Program-made: the position numbers and the translations under genes | The notes under the pieces: model-generated | Database searches by the model: none | Told to the model about the DNA's origin: nothing | What the model saw: only the letters and a program-made list of their open reading frames with translations | Shown here: positions 34,544-49,646 of the stretch, in pieces | How the letters are laid out: each line of letters starts with the position of its first letter | Position numbering within the stretch: position 1 is the stretch's first letter | From: Dentipellis sp. KUC8613 | Taxonomy: Eukaryota; Basidiomycota; Agaricomycetes; Russulales; Hericiaceae | NCBI GenBank assembly: GCA_002286715.1 | Contig: NSJX01000006.1 | Coordinates: 868,001-932,000 of the forward strand | Direction of reading: 5' to 3' | Length of the DNA: 64,000 bases

Positions 34544-35124
34544 ATGAGCGTGCAGAACCTTAACACTTTCGGTGCGCACCCTCGCCCAGTCCTACAAATT
34601 CCCCATCACACGCTGACTCGTCTTTTCTCGCCTCTACAGACCCGTTTGCCGACGAGGGTGACCCGCTCGGTGGTGCCAACCAAGACGTCGGGTCTCAGCA
34701 GAATTACATTCACATCCGTATCCAACAGCGGAATGGTCGTAAGACGCTGACCACACTGCAAGGCTTGCCTAAGGGTGCGTCCCATCGCCGCCTTACCCCC
34801 TCCTGCCACACTAACAGTCCCCGCAGAGTATGATGCTAAGAAGCTTCTGAAGGCATTCAAGAAGGTCCGTGCTCGCCGTACTTTCCCCATCCCACCCGGC
34901 GTATCGCCCTTCCCCATCTAGCTCCCTCTCCTCACTTTATCCGGACCGGCGTCTGCTGACACTTGCTCCCCCCATTACAGGAATTCGCCTGCAACGGTAA
35001 CCTTGTCGACGATGAAGAAATGGGCCGAGTTATTCAGCTGCAAGGCGATCAGCGCACCAAGATATCCAACTTCCTCACCGAAGAGGGCATCCCTCGCGCC
35101 TCGATCAAGCTGCACGGGTTCTGA
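34544..35124 (+). CDS. SUI1: Translation initiation factor eIF1 (Sui1)
   Basis: eIF1 binds the 40S P-site region and controls start-codon selection. Four exons (34544-34571, 34640-34774, 34827-34864, 34981-35124) give 114 residues. The sequence DPFADEGD, YIHIRIQQRNGRKTLTTLQG, KEFACNGNLV, IQLQGDQR and the terminal IKLHGF is unmistakable and agrees in length with the yeast protein. Confidence 0.97.
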
Positions 35125-35629
35125 TCTCGACGCCCCCCGGGTCGACAGCAGTGGGTCCCGCTCCTGTCCCCAGCGCCGATGTCTCAATATGCACGACTCC
35201 CTGTCTCCCCTTGTCCCGCTTGTCACATATATTACTTTCACGAATCGCTGCCATTTCTATCAGTGTGTACCAATTAGTACGACTACGACTTCTTATCGAT
35301 TGTTCTCTTGTTGTTTGTTTGTTGCCCTGTTAGCTATAGAAATCAATCAATGTCTGGACTTCAAATGTTCAATGTCGCAACGTTCATTCTGTGTCATACG
35401 ACATAACAAAAGTGACTGATCATGATCACTATACTACTCATAGGGTGAAGCAAATTTGCATACATGCGAAAGTGACGTACACCCGTCTCGACTCTCGGGG
35501 GTTCTTCGCTCGGTTCCCAAGATAGCATCCTACAAATAGCTGAAAAAGCTCACAGCAAACGGCCGTGCAAAAATAGGTGGCAAACGGCGTAAAAACGGAC
35601 GACGTGATCAGCTACGCTGGATCTTCGGT
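35125..35629. other. Convergent 3' region, eIF1 / SNRNP27
   Basis: AT-rich spacer holding both 3' ends; no gene seen. Confidence 0.5.
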
Positions 35630-36514
35630 TTACTTGATCTTGTCCAGGGGTCTGTTGAAACCTCCTCGCCTGACAGGAATATTCAGTGGTGAGCTAAGAC
35701 GGGTGTTTCGAGGTACGCACCTATTCATGTATTGCCGCCATGTCCTCTCTTTCTTGACATTGGCTGTACCCTCTTGATTGCCCTCGACATGTTTGCCCTG
35801 GCATAATTCATTCAACTTCGCTGTCGTGCAAAGCGTGAGACTGAAACGCACCTTCGTGCTGCCAAAGCCACTCAAGCCCATCATGGCCATCATAGCGGCA
35901 TCGTCGTCGTTTGTAGCATCCATGGCTTCGACCTCCTCCCCAGGTTCTGGGGTGGCATCTGCCGTAGATGACGGTCCGGCACCAGATGAACCTCCTACTC
36001 GGCATGTCAGAATGAGACGCGTATAGTGGGTAACTGTGGCCTACCAGGACGCTTCATCTCCGAATCTCGCGGGAGAGCCCTCTCGTCTGATCTCCCATCC
36101 CTCTGCCGGGGCCGTTCTCGGTCCTTGGGGTCATCTCTTCTGTCTCTGTCTCTATCCCTCTCCCGGTCGCGGTCTCTCCTGTCGTCACGGTCATAATCAC
36201 GTCCGTCGCGGTCGTCGCGCCGTCGGTCATCCCTCCGGTCGCGACCGTAGTCTCTTCTGTCGTCGCGTCGGTCGTCGCGCCGCTCTACAGTGCATTATGA
36301 GTTGACGCGTTCCTACATGTGAAAGAGATGAGTTACCTGGTCGTCTGTCACCGCCCCGTCGTGGTGGACTCCGGGAACGACTGCGTCCACGCCCACCACG
36401 GTAACGATCGCGGTCGCGGTCTCTTTCCCTGTCTCTGTCTCTGTCTCTGTCTCTATCCCGCTCGTCTCGTTCCGGCGTTCTGTCGCGGCGGCGGTAATCG
36501 TGGCGAGAAGACAT
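35630..36514 (-). CDS. SNRNP27: U4/U6.U5 tri-snRNP 27 kDa protein (SNRNP27)
   Basis: Spliceosome component with the usual design: an N-terminal Arg/Asp/Ser-rich region and a short conserved C-terminus. The N-terminal 130 residues are nearly all R, D, E and S in RD, RE and RS dipeptides, with GRSRSRSPPRR. After a linker the conserved end reads DDAAMMAMMGLSGFGSTK-GKHVEGN, then RQYMN-RRGGFNRPLDKIK, joined across two introns. The dipeptide repeat shows in the DNA as CT/GT-rich simple sequence around 36420-36470. Confidence 0.92.
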
Positions 36515-36776
36515 GGTGGGATAATGAGGCGAACGGGCTTCTCTAGAGATACAGACTTACCACTCCGGACGCGACAGCGCAGCAGGTTGCAATGCGGTGG
36601 GTGGCAGGTGGTGGCACTGGGCGGAGGCAAGCGTGAAGGAGTCCTGTGCCCTTGGGCGGCACGTGGCGCCTATTCCGGAATTTCATTTCGCGTGCGCGAC
36701 CGCCGACCGTGACTTTGCTGGACGCGCCGTCATCTTCCTCCTCCGTGTACCGTCTGCTAAAACGCGAGCAGCAATT

Positions 36777-37614
36777 ATGTCGACGCCGTTGGTGAATGCT
36801 GCGAAGGCAGCGACTAAGGGTACGTAGGTTTGTTGTTCTTTGCTCGAGCTTCTCCCTAAATCTTGCGTATGCACATAGGAAATTCTCCGCTGCACATCCG
36901 TCTTAGCGGTCTCCCGCAGACCACTACACCTGCAGATATCCAGCGGCTGCTGCGCAGACATAAAGTTGAGCATGTGTCAGACGGTGCGCTTCAACCCTTC
37001 TCCTCCGAAGACTTGACGTGTCCTCTGACGAACGGTTCTGCATACAGTCGGCCTGGACTACAGACGCTTCTGGCCGACCGGCCGTGCCTACGTCAGTCTT
37101 GCCTCCCAGGAGTCGCAGCGTTTTGCCTTGAAGGCGATGCGCAACGTCACGTTCTTCACTAAAACCGTAACCTCTTCGGAGACGCCTGCACCCGAAGGCC
37201 CGCCCCCTCGCACCAGGGGAGTCAAGGGCCGCGAATTCGCTGCAACGCGTGGCGTCGTCACCGGCTCGGGCGAGCGCGGCGGCATCTGGGAGACGGAGAG
37301 GTCTGTCATCCTCGCGGGGCTCCCAGGGAAGATCAACGTCAATGAGGTGCGGGGGATGCTGAAGGGCTACAAGTTGGCGAGCGGCACGTCGCAGATCGTC
37401 AAGCTGGACCGGTGCGTCTGTGTTTTTCCTCATGCGCATGCAGCAGCTGAATGTCTCCGCTCATAGCATTGAGGATTCAGTCTGTAGCAGAGTCCTTGTG
37501 CGACTGAATTCCGTCTCAGAAGCGCATCGACTCGTACGGAACATACACATGACATACATGAACCAATCGCATCTCGGGAGCGAGTACTTGGTTCACGCCC
37601 GGATCGTGCTTTAA
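36777..37614 (+). CDS. RRM-like RNA-binding protein, unknown role
   Basis: Four exons join as MSTPLVNAAKAATK-GNSPLHIRLSGLPQTTTPADIQRLL (first RRM-like strand and helix), VGLDYRRFWPTGRAYVSLAS (RNP1-like strand), a Pro-rich linker, then a second RRM-like unit ERSVILAGLPGKINVNEVRGML ... SRVLVRLNSVSEAHRLVRNIHM. The motifs are weak, so the family is not certain. The short, Ala-rich, basic N-terminus could be a mitochondrial presequence, which is only a guess. It faces SNRNP27 head-to-head across 262 bp. Confidence 0.72.
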
Positions 37615-37730
37615 AATATGCTTATTCTTGTGTATAATATATTACTTATAATGCGGGGTGGGCATACAGCCATAGGTGGTAAAGCAGGGTCCTGAGAAGA
37701 AGCAAGCAAGTAGCATACAAGAGTAAGACA

Positions 37731-38618
37731 TCACATTCTCCCACTGTCGACGTCTTCCACCCGAGTCCGCTGAAGAGGAGGATCGTCAGATAATGGCAAT
37801 CCTGTAGCTGTAGACGTTGGCGTACCTGGTTAGGGTTGTCGCCTTCGTCCTCCGGTGACCGAGCGCGTTTGAGCGTCGCCTCAGGAGCGGGCTCCTTCCA
37901 GTCACCTCCACCACCAGCAACCGGTGCGTTATGCTCCGTGTCTGCATAACGTGCCTCCACCTCACGTCTTCGCTCGATCTCCATGCGCTGCGCCTGGGCA
38001 CCCCATCCTCCCCGACCAGGATCATAATCCTGTCTGTGCTCGTCACGTACCTATGCAAGGAGTGTTCAAGGATGTCAGTAGAAGTAAGAGGTTGGGAACC
38101 ATACCTGTCCACCGCTTTTTCCACGACCAAATTGTCTACCATCCCGATAGCCAAGGTCCAAATCGCAACGAATGATACGTTCATCGAGCTTGGTGCCGCT
38201 AATATACCGCATACACGCTAGCGCCTCAGCGTGCGTGTAGAATTCGACGAAGCAAAAGCCACATGGTGTCCTTCATAGCAAGAGTGAGCTTTCTAGTCAA
38301 GTGGCAGCGCGTGCGGAAGCATACCTCGTATGCCGGTCGAGTCCCATGATGATGCGCTTTACGCCGCCTCCGTCCTCGGCGTTCGCGCATTTCGAAAATA
38401 TGTCGTAAATCTGTTCTTCAGTCGTGAAAAAGCTTAAGTTACCAATCTGCACAAAACACCGTTAACAAGTCAAGGTCTGGCGGCTGAACAGGAGGGCCAG
38501 TACAGACATAGAGAGTCGAGGATTTCGCGAGAAGCTCGTTTTGTTTTTGGCGGTCCACGCGGGACTGAGAGTCCTTGTAGTTTGAGGGCTGGTCGAGGGA
38601 GGCGACGACGTGGGCCAT
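37731..38618 (-). CDS. CBC2: Nuclear cap-binding protein subunit 2 (CBP20)
   Basis: Small subunit of the nuclear cap-binding complex, binding the m7G cap with its RRM. The start at 38618 gives [16 protein letters not shown], followed by [23 protein letters not shown] (RNP2), [26 protein letters not shown] (RNP1), [31 protein letters not shown] and [17 protein letters not shown]. These cap-contact regions match the family. The last exon, reached by a 59-nt intron, adds [12 protein letters not shown] and stops at 37731. Divergent from RPT3 with 173 bp between the ATGs. Confidence 0.94.
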
Positions 38619-38791
38619 GGCGGGGAAGGCGAGCCTTAGCTTGAGCTTGAGTGCAAGCCGGTGCTGTGAGCGCCGGAGCGGAGGCTCCAACTGGCTGTGG
38701 CCGAGAGAGGCAGGCTGTTCCCACAATTAGAGACGCGTCGAGCCGCGTCAGCGTCCTCCTCGAGCTCACGTTCAGCGTTCACGTCCTCGCC

Positions 38792-40463
<1,672 letters not shown>

Positions 40464-41312
40464 GGTGTATGGGGAATGTGGACAGTTATCGTGAGTCACA
40501 CAATCTTCCTGCCTCACGTACGTGTCTAATCGCGTGTTCATCTACCCCAGGCTTTGCATATGTATTCTACAGTTCATCAACTTATTTTCCCATTGCCTCT
40601 CTTCATTCCGTTTGATCCATTCACTGGACGCTCTGTCACTTTGGCGCCTCTTCGATATCTCACGGAGGGGTGCTCATTCTTATGAGCAAGAATGCCGCGC
40701 AGTAGGCCTCGTGTCTGCTGTTGCCCGTGCTTTTTTTGCCTCCATTACCTCCCGGCTGGGGATGGGCGTAAGCCCAGGTGGTGACGGTGGTTCACACGCG
40801 GGATACACGTTCACAAGTGTATGTGCAACGTGTCGAGTGATACATATGTTTGGTCGGATGTCTTGTCTTCGGTGAGTCTTCATATCTCCGTCGTCGATTT
40901 GTTACCACATTCCACAATATACCTTGTTTAATCATGTGTGACGTCCGTCGACCCTTTTTCATCCACCCTCCTCTTCTACACCAATTCACTTCGCTCCTCA
41001 ACACTCTGGACAGCGCTGGAACCCACGCGCTTTGTTCTCATTTTATGGGAGCAAGATATACGTTACGAGGAATCGTTTTCCCTTTTCTTGGCGACCCTTT
41101 GACCGTGAAAGGATGTCGAGATGCAGAGGGGATACACCTGTTGTTACTATTGCTATGTGATAAATGTAGTCGTGCAATCTATGATGTGTTGTCGAATGTC
41201 TTCGTACTCTGGCTGATACAATGATCGACTCGGGGCTGTTCGTGGCACCGTTGGTTCTGTACTTGAAAACAGTTGTACAGTAAAATACACTTCCATTTTG
41301 TAGAGCCAGACT
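40464..41312. other. Convergent 3' region, RPT3 / PRO3
   Basis: About 850 bp with T-rich runs and only weak open frames; I see no gene or mobile element. Confidence 0.45.
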
Positions 41313-42482
41313 CTACTTCTTGGACGGCTGGCCAAGCTCGCTGGCCCTCTCCGTTGCAATCTGGATGGCACGCGCGATCGTGGACCGCACTTTTCCGTCT
41401 TCCAAGGCAAGCAACCCTGCGATTGTGCACCCTCCGGGAGCTACGAACGAGAAATCAGGAATCCGACCATATAACAGGAAACGGCGGGACACATACTGGT
41501 CACGGCATCCTTGATTTGAGCAGGATGCGCGTTGGACTGCAACGCCATGCGCGCCGTGCCCTGCAGCGTTTGTGCAGCGAGCTCGAGCGCCTCGGCGCGG
41601 GGAAGACCCATCATGACACCTCCGTCCGCGATCGCCTCGAGGAATATGCATGCGAAGGCGGGCCCGGATCCCGACACGGCGGTGCAGGCGTCGAAGTGTT
41701 TCTCCTCGAGGAAGCGGCAGCGGCCGATGGAGGAGAAAACTTTGAGGATGATGGAGCGGTCGAGGTCGGCGGAGGGGTTGTCGGGGAGGGTGGACACTAC
41801 GGTCATGCCCTCGCGGATCTGATGGTTGGAATTGTGTCAGAGTTAAAGTGAAGCATGGAGGGGAGATGGGGCGGACTTTGCAGGGGGTGTTGGGCATCGC
41901 ACGGATGACTTTTGTGTCTGGGTGTACCCAGGCTGAGAGCTGAGAAATGGTGACACCGGCGAGGATGCTGATCAGAAGCTTTCCCTTGAGTGCATCCACA
42001 ATTCCGGGCTCGCTGAGGATGCTTTGTGCTTGTTGCGGCTTGCAGCTGAACGGCAAATCAAGCTCGCATAGATCGGTCTCAAGACGGATGGTGCGTACCA
42101 TAGCAGCACTACGTCGGCCTCAGAAACACCAGTGAGGTTCTCCCCAATAAGAATGTCAATCGCCGGCCCGACATCAGTGAACTCAGAGAACGTCTGCGTG
42201 AGCTTGCGCGCGCTCTCCTCGCGCCGCACACAGATGAGGAAACGGGAGGGCAACGTAGGGTCGAGCTCGGGGCGGTTCACGGGCGTCGGTGTGCCGGGCG
42301 TGTGCGATTCCCATTTCGATGCGCTGTTGAGGCTGCGGAGAGGGCTCTGGGACTGCAGACTGGCGAGGACACCAGCGGAGACGGCGACGCCCATCGTGCC
42401 GCATCCTGCGCAGATGTCAACGGTGCTCAAAATTGGTAGATTTGAGAAGGCACTCACCTAGGACACACAAGCTATAACCCAT
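41313..42482 (-). CDS. PRO3: Pyrroline-5-carboxylate reductase
   Basis: Catalyses the last step of proline synthesis. The start exon MGYSLCVL is spliced to GCGTMGVAVSAGVL, reconstituting the N-terminal dinucleotide-binding GxGxMG. Further landmarks are GKLLISILAGVTISQL, VIRAMPNTPCK, the signature DACTAVSGSGPAFACIFLEAI, ADGGVMMGLPRAEALELAAQT and APGGCTIAGLLALE. It ends ELGQPSKK. The domain order and length are those of P5CR. Its ATG is 147 bp from that of ALG13 on the plus strand. Confidence 0.95.
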
Positions 42483-42629
42483 GTCTACTATTTATGCTTT
42501 TCTGAAAGGCTTGGTGAAAATGAGCCCCTGCGAGCGCGCAATTGGGAGAGTAGAGAGCAAGGTGTATCCGACATCTCTGAGTCCGAGTCAAGCTCAAGCG
42601 TGTCGGGCGTGTTCTCGGCCGACACATGA

Positions 42630-43251
42630 ATGCGCGCCTTCGTCACCGTCGGCTCGACGCGATTCGACTCGCTCGTACAGGCCGTCCTGTCGCCACTCGT
42701 ACTTGAGGAGCTGCAGAGGAAGGGGTACCAGCAGCTCGTCGTTCAATGCGGGAATTCACACATCGACGGGTTCGGAGATGAAGAGACGAACTGGGCTTTT
42801 GACAAGGCGGGCGTCGAGGCTCGGATGTGGAGGTTCAAGCCGTCATTGGAGGAGGACTATAACGAAGCAGACTTGGTTATTAGCCATGCAGGTACGTTGC
42901 TTGCAAGGGAGCTTTTATATTCGCGTGTCAATGCGAGCGCGACCTATAGGATCTGGTACTATACTCGACGTGCTACGCAAGGGAAAGCTCTTGATCGTCG
43001 TGCCCAACCCTACCCTCTTGGACAATCACCAAGAAGAGCTCGCCGAGGCTCTGAGCAAGCTGGGGCACCTGAAGTCGTCTACCATCGGGTGAGGGTATAT
43101 ATGAATCGAACTACCGAAGCCAGCTAACGGTGCGTTTAGAGGCTTGCCGCAAGCCATCAATTATTTGGACAAGTCAGCATTGGTGCCTTTCCCTCCGTTC
43201 GACGGTAGTCGTTTCCAGAGGTTGATGGACGAGGAGATGGGATTTGTGTAA
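42630..43251 (+). CDS. ALG13: UDP-GlcNAc transferase catalytic subunit Alg13
   Basis: With Alg14 it adds the second GlcNAc to dolichol-PP-GlcNAc at the ER. Three exons (42630-42891, 42950-43088, 43140-43251) give 170 residues. MRAFVTVGSTRFDSLVQAVLSP starts a GT-B-like Rossmann half. [28 protein letters not shown] is the family's donor-binding signature, completed by splicing. NHQEELAEALSKLGHL follows. Confidence 0.95.
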
Positions 43252-43398
43252 CGAGTATATGTAGGCCTTGTGCCAGTGTACGGCGAGGCTCGCGTCCTCT
43301 CTTGATCTTGTCCGTCATGAAGGCAGTCTAGATCTGCAAAGCTTACTGAGTAAACAACCCGTATTCAATTCCTTCCGGTTTCATTGCACCCTCACAAC

Positions 43399-44519
43399 AT
43401 GCCCGCGCTTTCGAAAGTCACCACAGCAACGATTGACGAGCAGCCAGAGGTGTACGAAGCAAAGTATGTGCATGAGATCTATGATCAAATAGCCTCGCAC
43501 TTTTCTTCCACCCGTTATATGGTCAGCCTTACACCCTCTCTGGTGTATGTCAGAAATTCGTCCCTCTGACCTCGCGTACCGCATCTAGCCATGGCCTGTT
43601 GTCGCAAAGTTTATATCTGATCTGCCCACAGGATGGGTGGGTCTTGACTCGGGAACAGGAAACGGGAAGTATCTCCCTCTTCCGATCGACCGTCCCGGAA
43701 GCGTATGGACGATTGGCTTGGACAGGAGCCGGAATCTCCTTGGAGAAGCGAGAAAGGCCGGCGATGCTGGTATCCTGCGAGAGGTCGTTTGGGGCGACGC
43801 TCTCGGTAGAGGATGGAGAAAGGGAGCATTTGTGCGTGTTTCACGAGACTCCAATTCCGAAGGCGTAATACATGCTTAATTATGCAGGACTACGCTATTT
43901 CTATAGCGACTATCCACCACTTGGCTACCCCTGAACGTCGTCGGTTGGCAGTCAAGGTGAGTCTCTTGTGGTATCTGACCGACAAGACTGTCTAAGGCCC
44001 CATGAACAGAGGTTGATAGAAAGCGTGTCTCCTGCCCATGGACGGGTCCTCATATATGTATGGGCCATCGAACAGGATGACCTTTCTAAGAGGACAATCC
44101 CGGTGGCTGAGGGAGCGAACTTGACGAATAATTCTCCAAGCACAGGCTACGACGTGTTCGTGCCCTGGGTGCTAGCAGACGAGAAGTCTGCCAAGAAGCC
44201 CAGAAAGAGGGCAAAGAAGCGCAGGGGTCCCAATGAGCCTTCCCAGTCAGAAGAAGTTGTGACAGAACCAGAAACTCAACCTGTCGAACCCAAGATTTTC
44301 AACAGATATTATCATATGTTTGCTGAAGGCGAGTTGCGAGGACTTGTATGCGATGCGGCGATGGAGATGAATTTGAAGATCGGGCAGCGACCAGAACAAA
44401 TGGGGCGAGATGTATGCGGGCAGGGAAGAGGCATCGAGATCGTCCAGGATGGCTGGGAACGATCCAATTACTACGTCGAGTTCAGACGGTGGCAGACTTG
44501 CAATGACAGTGAGCATTGA
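43399..44519 (+). CDS. TRM9: tRNA wobble-uridine methyltransferase Trm9
   Basis: Completes mcm5U at wobble uridines together with Trm112. Four exons (43399-43521, 43589-43831, 43888-43956, 44010-44519) give 314 residues. YVHEIYDQIASHFSSTRYMPWPVVAKFI is the Trm9 N-terminus. SAM motif I is GLDSGTGNGKYLP, with Thr where most Trm9 proteins have Cys. DYAISIATIHHLATPERR, VLIYVWAIEQ, YDVFVPWV and the C-terminal YYHMFAEGELRGL are conserved. A basic KKPRKRAKKRRG insert lies in the variable loop. BUD23, another probable Trm112 client, is in the same window. Confidence 0.94.
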
Positions 44520-44702
44520 AACCACAAATGGGTTGCTGTGAGACCGGCAGTATCACCGTTGGACTGTCGGAAGCTAGACTCGGCATACAGATGGTGAAAC
44601 CGTATGGTGCTCAGGATAGATGTTTTAACATCACAGACTGAAATGCGGCGGATATGTGAAATACAGGGGATATGCTGCAAGGTACGATAACAAAACAGAC
44701 AA

Positions 44703-46326
<1,624 letters not shown>

Positions 46327-49300
46327 ATGACCACCACAGAGCTCATTCGCCAGCTCCGCCTCTCCCTCGGCAGCTCGCCTCAAGCGGAGAAGCTCGAAGG
46401 CGTGCTTGCGCTCGTCGACCAGTTCGTTCTGGAGTGCGCCTCGTCTCCGGAGCCCGAGGTGCTGCTCTTTCACCTCGAGGATGAGCTGCAGGCCGTCCAC
46501 CGCGATGTGTTTCATCATGAGCAATTTCATCAAATGGAACTGTTTCTCAGTGTGCTGTACCATCTTACGCCCGTGCTCTCGCCCACCTCACTCATCTCCA
46601 CCTGGTTCGAGCTCATTCTCCGGCCGGCTCTTCGGGAACCCAAGCTGCCTAACACCGCGATAGCCCAAGCCAAGGACCTGGTGCTGACCGCACTGAAACA
46701 AAAGGACGAAAACTACTCAGAGAAGCAGGGCGAGTTCCGGCGGCGAATACTCGATCTGTACCTCTTGGACGCGTTCAATGAAGGCTCTGGCGAAGACATG
46801 CTGGAGTGGGCGGATCTTCCGCAGGCACAGCGGGAGAAGCGGAACGTCTGGAAGAGCAATCTGGAGGATATCCTGGTCAAATTTGGGATGGACGAGCCTC
46901 AGGTACGTAGGGACAGAGGTGCGCGTTTTGTGGATCGAGACAGATCTTGTTATGCTTTAGGCTCTCTTGACCCAAGTGTTCCATTGTTTCTTATCACCAT
47001 CCTCCCGCCTGCAACTGCTGAACCTCATGGACCAGTTCACGTGCCAGCCAGACTTTATCGAATCCCAAGCAGCCGTGCTCGCTTCACATCCCCTCATGCA
47101 GAGTATGCTCACTTCCCTCCTCGTGGATAACTCTACTACCGTGTTCAGCATCGCACTCAAAATTGTCGCGAAGCTCATCACCGTGTTTGCAGTCAAGGAA
47201 TGCAATCAGCTCAAACGCATGCTCCCTCGGCTCTTCGCTATCTATGCTCGCCTCATATGCTGGCAAGAGCGGCAGCCCGTGGATGTCGAAGACGGCGCCT
47301 CTTCTGACGACAGTGAGGGGACAGCTAGCGGGATGCATCACCATGCGGTTGAGGGTAGCCGCGCTCTGGACATCAGTCCAGACTTCCAATGGCAGCGGCT
47401 AGAGATGATTTTCGACGCTACGGCAGCACCAGCGCCTTCGCCAAAACGCTACTTCTCAATACTGTACTACTTGTACCCGTGCAACCTGCTGTCCTTCCTG
47501 CGTCGGCCGGCAGAATACCTGGTGGAGAAGAATGAGGAGTGTCCGTACTCAACTGACTGGGAAGAGGCCTTGGACGAGGACCAGATTAAGACGAAGAGCG
47601 AGGTGCGTGCCTGCTGTTGCGTACTTTCGTCGTTCTCTTATCATGCACGTAGATACTGCTGCGAGAGCATATCACACACCCGCTCATCATCTGGCGAACA
47701 GCAACATCCGAGCTTACAGAACCAGAGTTCTTCGCCTCGTACGAGGTCAACCGGATAATCTCCGAGTCTATGCTTCTTCAGAACCAGAACTCGAGGCTAG
47801 TCTTCGAAATTCATGACCGGAATCACGAGCCATCCACAAGCGAGGAGCACAAGAACCCCGATCCACCACCAAACATCATTTCACCCGAGGCAGACAAGCT
47901 CAGCCCCGACTCAATTGCGTCCGCTACGCCACGGATAGGCCATCCCAACCTCGCCCGCCCTCCTTCCAAAATCCAGATATCGCTGCAAGAGATGGTCAAC
48001 ACGTCCATCGCACTTAAGACCGGGCTTGACTATGAGCTCACCGACCCCACCCCTGTATGGCCTTACAGCTTCTTCCCGTCGAACCCAATGTCGTCCTCTG
48101 CGTCTTCAGAGGATGACTCGACGTGCGTCGATTCTCAGAAATCGTCGCCGGAGCGCGACGGCAAAGTGCCGTCTCACATCATGGAGGCGATGGCGGGGTT
48201 GCAGCGCGAGGTGCTCTTGCTCCGGAATGAACTCAATTTTGAGCTGTGGATCAAGCGGGAGAATGTGAAGCGGATCGGGCGGTTGTTCAGGACGCAGATC
48301 CTGAGTCGCAATGCGGAGGCTGAGCGACAGGCTTTGGTACGTTGTCTCTTTCCCAGCCTGCGGACATGAATTATGGCTCATCACTCGACTGGGCAGCACA
48401 ACAAGCTCCGTGAATACAAGCTGCAAGTCAATAAACTACAGCGGCAATTGAAGGAGCATGAAAAGCAGACGATCCTCACAAAAACTAAGAACCAGGAGTG
48501 GATTGACGGACAGCAGAAGAAAATCCAGGACCTCAGGGAGAAGAAGAAAAAGTGGACGTCCGAGACCGCTGCTCTTCGACTAGCCGAGGAGCAACTACGG
48601 GTGCGCGACCTCTTGTACATCTTTGATTTCGTACCATACTGACTAGGTTGATAGGCTCACTTCGCGGCCCAGGGCGCGCTGTTGGCAGAAGCCGAGAAGC
48701 GGGTGTTTGAGCTGGAGACGGCGAAAAAGGAGAGCACTCATAAAATTGACCGTCTGCACGATTACGAGAAACGAATAGAACAGCTGACGGCACTGCAGAA
48801 GATGTGGTATGTACTGTATGATCTGCTCCGAGGACGACTAACTGGATGCTGTGTTGTAGGGACGCGGATGTGGAAAAGTACAAGGCACAGTCGGAAGTCA
48901 TGCGGGTGATGTTGAGTAAGTATAAGAAAATGGAAATTCGTTTGGAGACGCTCGAGAAGGTGAACGCGGATATGGATGAGCAGGCGCGGTACGCTCTGTA
49001 CCTGAACTGTTCAAAGCGCCCACTAACAGCGTTAATAGCGCCTCGCGACGTCAAATCCAAGCGCTAGATGCACAGCTTGCGCGTGAAAAGCAAGCGAAAC
49101 GACCACGACGGACGAACTCGAATAATTACGCTGGTTACGCTGAGGAAGTGGCGTCGCTGAGAGACGCGAGCAGACAACTTCGGGAGGAGAACGGGGATCT
49201 GAAAGATGAGATTGACGAGCTCAAGGCGATGGTGGAGGTGCTGCGATCGCAAGTGAAGGGCACGCGTGGGGTGTCGATGTCGCCGAGTCAGAGTCCGATC

Positions 49301-49330
49301 TTAGGGAGCAGCATGCGACTAGGATCATGA
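46327..49330 (+). CDS. TSC1: Hamartin homolog TSC1
   Basis: Scaffold of the TSC1-TSC2 complex that restrains Rheb-TORC1. The start MTTTELIRQLRLSLG at 46327 opens an all-helical N-terminal domain (LLTQVFHCFLSPSSRLQLLNLMDQF). YFSILYYLYPCNLLSFLRRP matches the hamartin signature, as does ILLREHITHPLIIW after an intron. A Pro/Ser-rich linker leads to a long coiled coil in exons after 48170 (LQREVLLLRNELNFELW, KLREYKLQVNKLQRQLKEHEK, LRDASRQLREENGDLKDEIDEL), the TSC2-binding region. The gene has seven or more exons and ends at 49330. TSC2 is not in the window. Confidence 0.88.
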
Positions 49331-49422
49331 ACATAGTGTAGCTACATAGTACTCTGTACTGTAGGATTGAGAGGGAATATACCCGGTGTATTTGTAGGTC
49401 GTCCGGAAAAGGCAGGGGCTGT

Positions 49423-49437
49423 AGAACCTTCTGGAAG
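49423..49437 (+). promoter_or_regulatory. Perfect heat-shock element 1 of HSP90
   Basis: The spacing nGAAnnTTCnnGAAn is exact (GAA 49424, TTC 49429, GAA 49434), the binding site of the Hsf1 trimer, about 210 bp upstream of the HSP90 start. Confidence 0.8.
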
Positions 49438-49482
49438 GGGCGATCCCGTGCGAACGACCTGAGGACGCTAGAGGACGCGCGT

Positions 49483-49497
49483 CGAAACTTCGAGAAC
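49483..49497 (+). promoter_or_regulatory. Perfect heat-shock element 2 of HSP90
   Basis: A second exact nGAAnnTTCnnGAAn (GAA 49484, TTC 49489, GAA 49494), 60 bp downstream of the first and about 150 bp from the ATG. Confidence 0.8.
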
Positions 49498-49591
49498 GAG
49501 TGATCGCGCGCGTACAAAAACCTCGACCCCGTTCCTCCGCCCCCCACCGTCTTTCCCCCTCTGTTTCTTGTACTCTCCGCATCTCCATCCA

Positions 49592-49643
49592 GTGCGTCCC
49601 CCTCTTTCTTCTATCCCCTGTTCATCGCTTATATTCTTTTTAG
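49592..49643 (+). other. Probable intron in the HSP90 5' untranslated region
   Basis: A GTGCGT donor and a TTTTTAG acceptor placed three bases before the ATG enclose 52 bp, a typical intron size here. Confidence 0.5.
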
Positions 49644-49646
49644 AAA

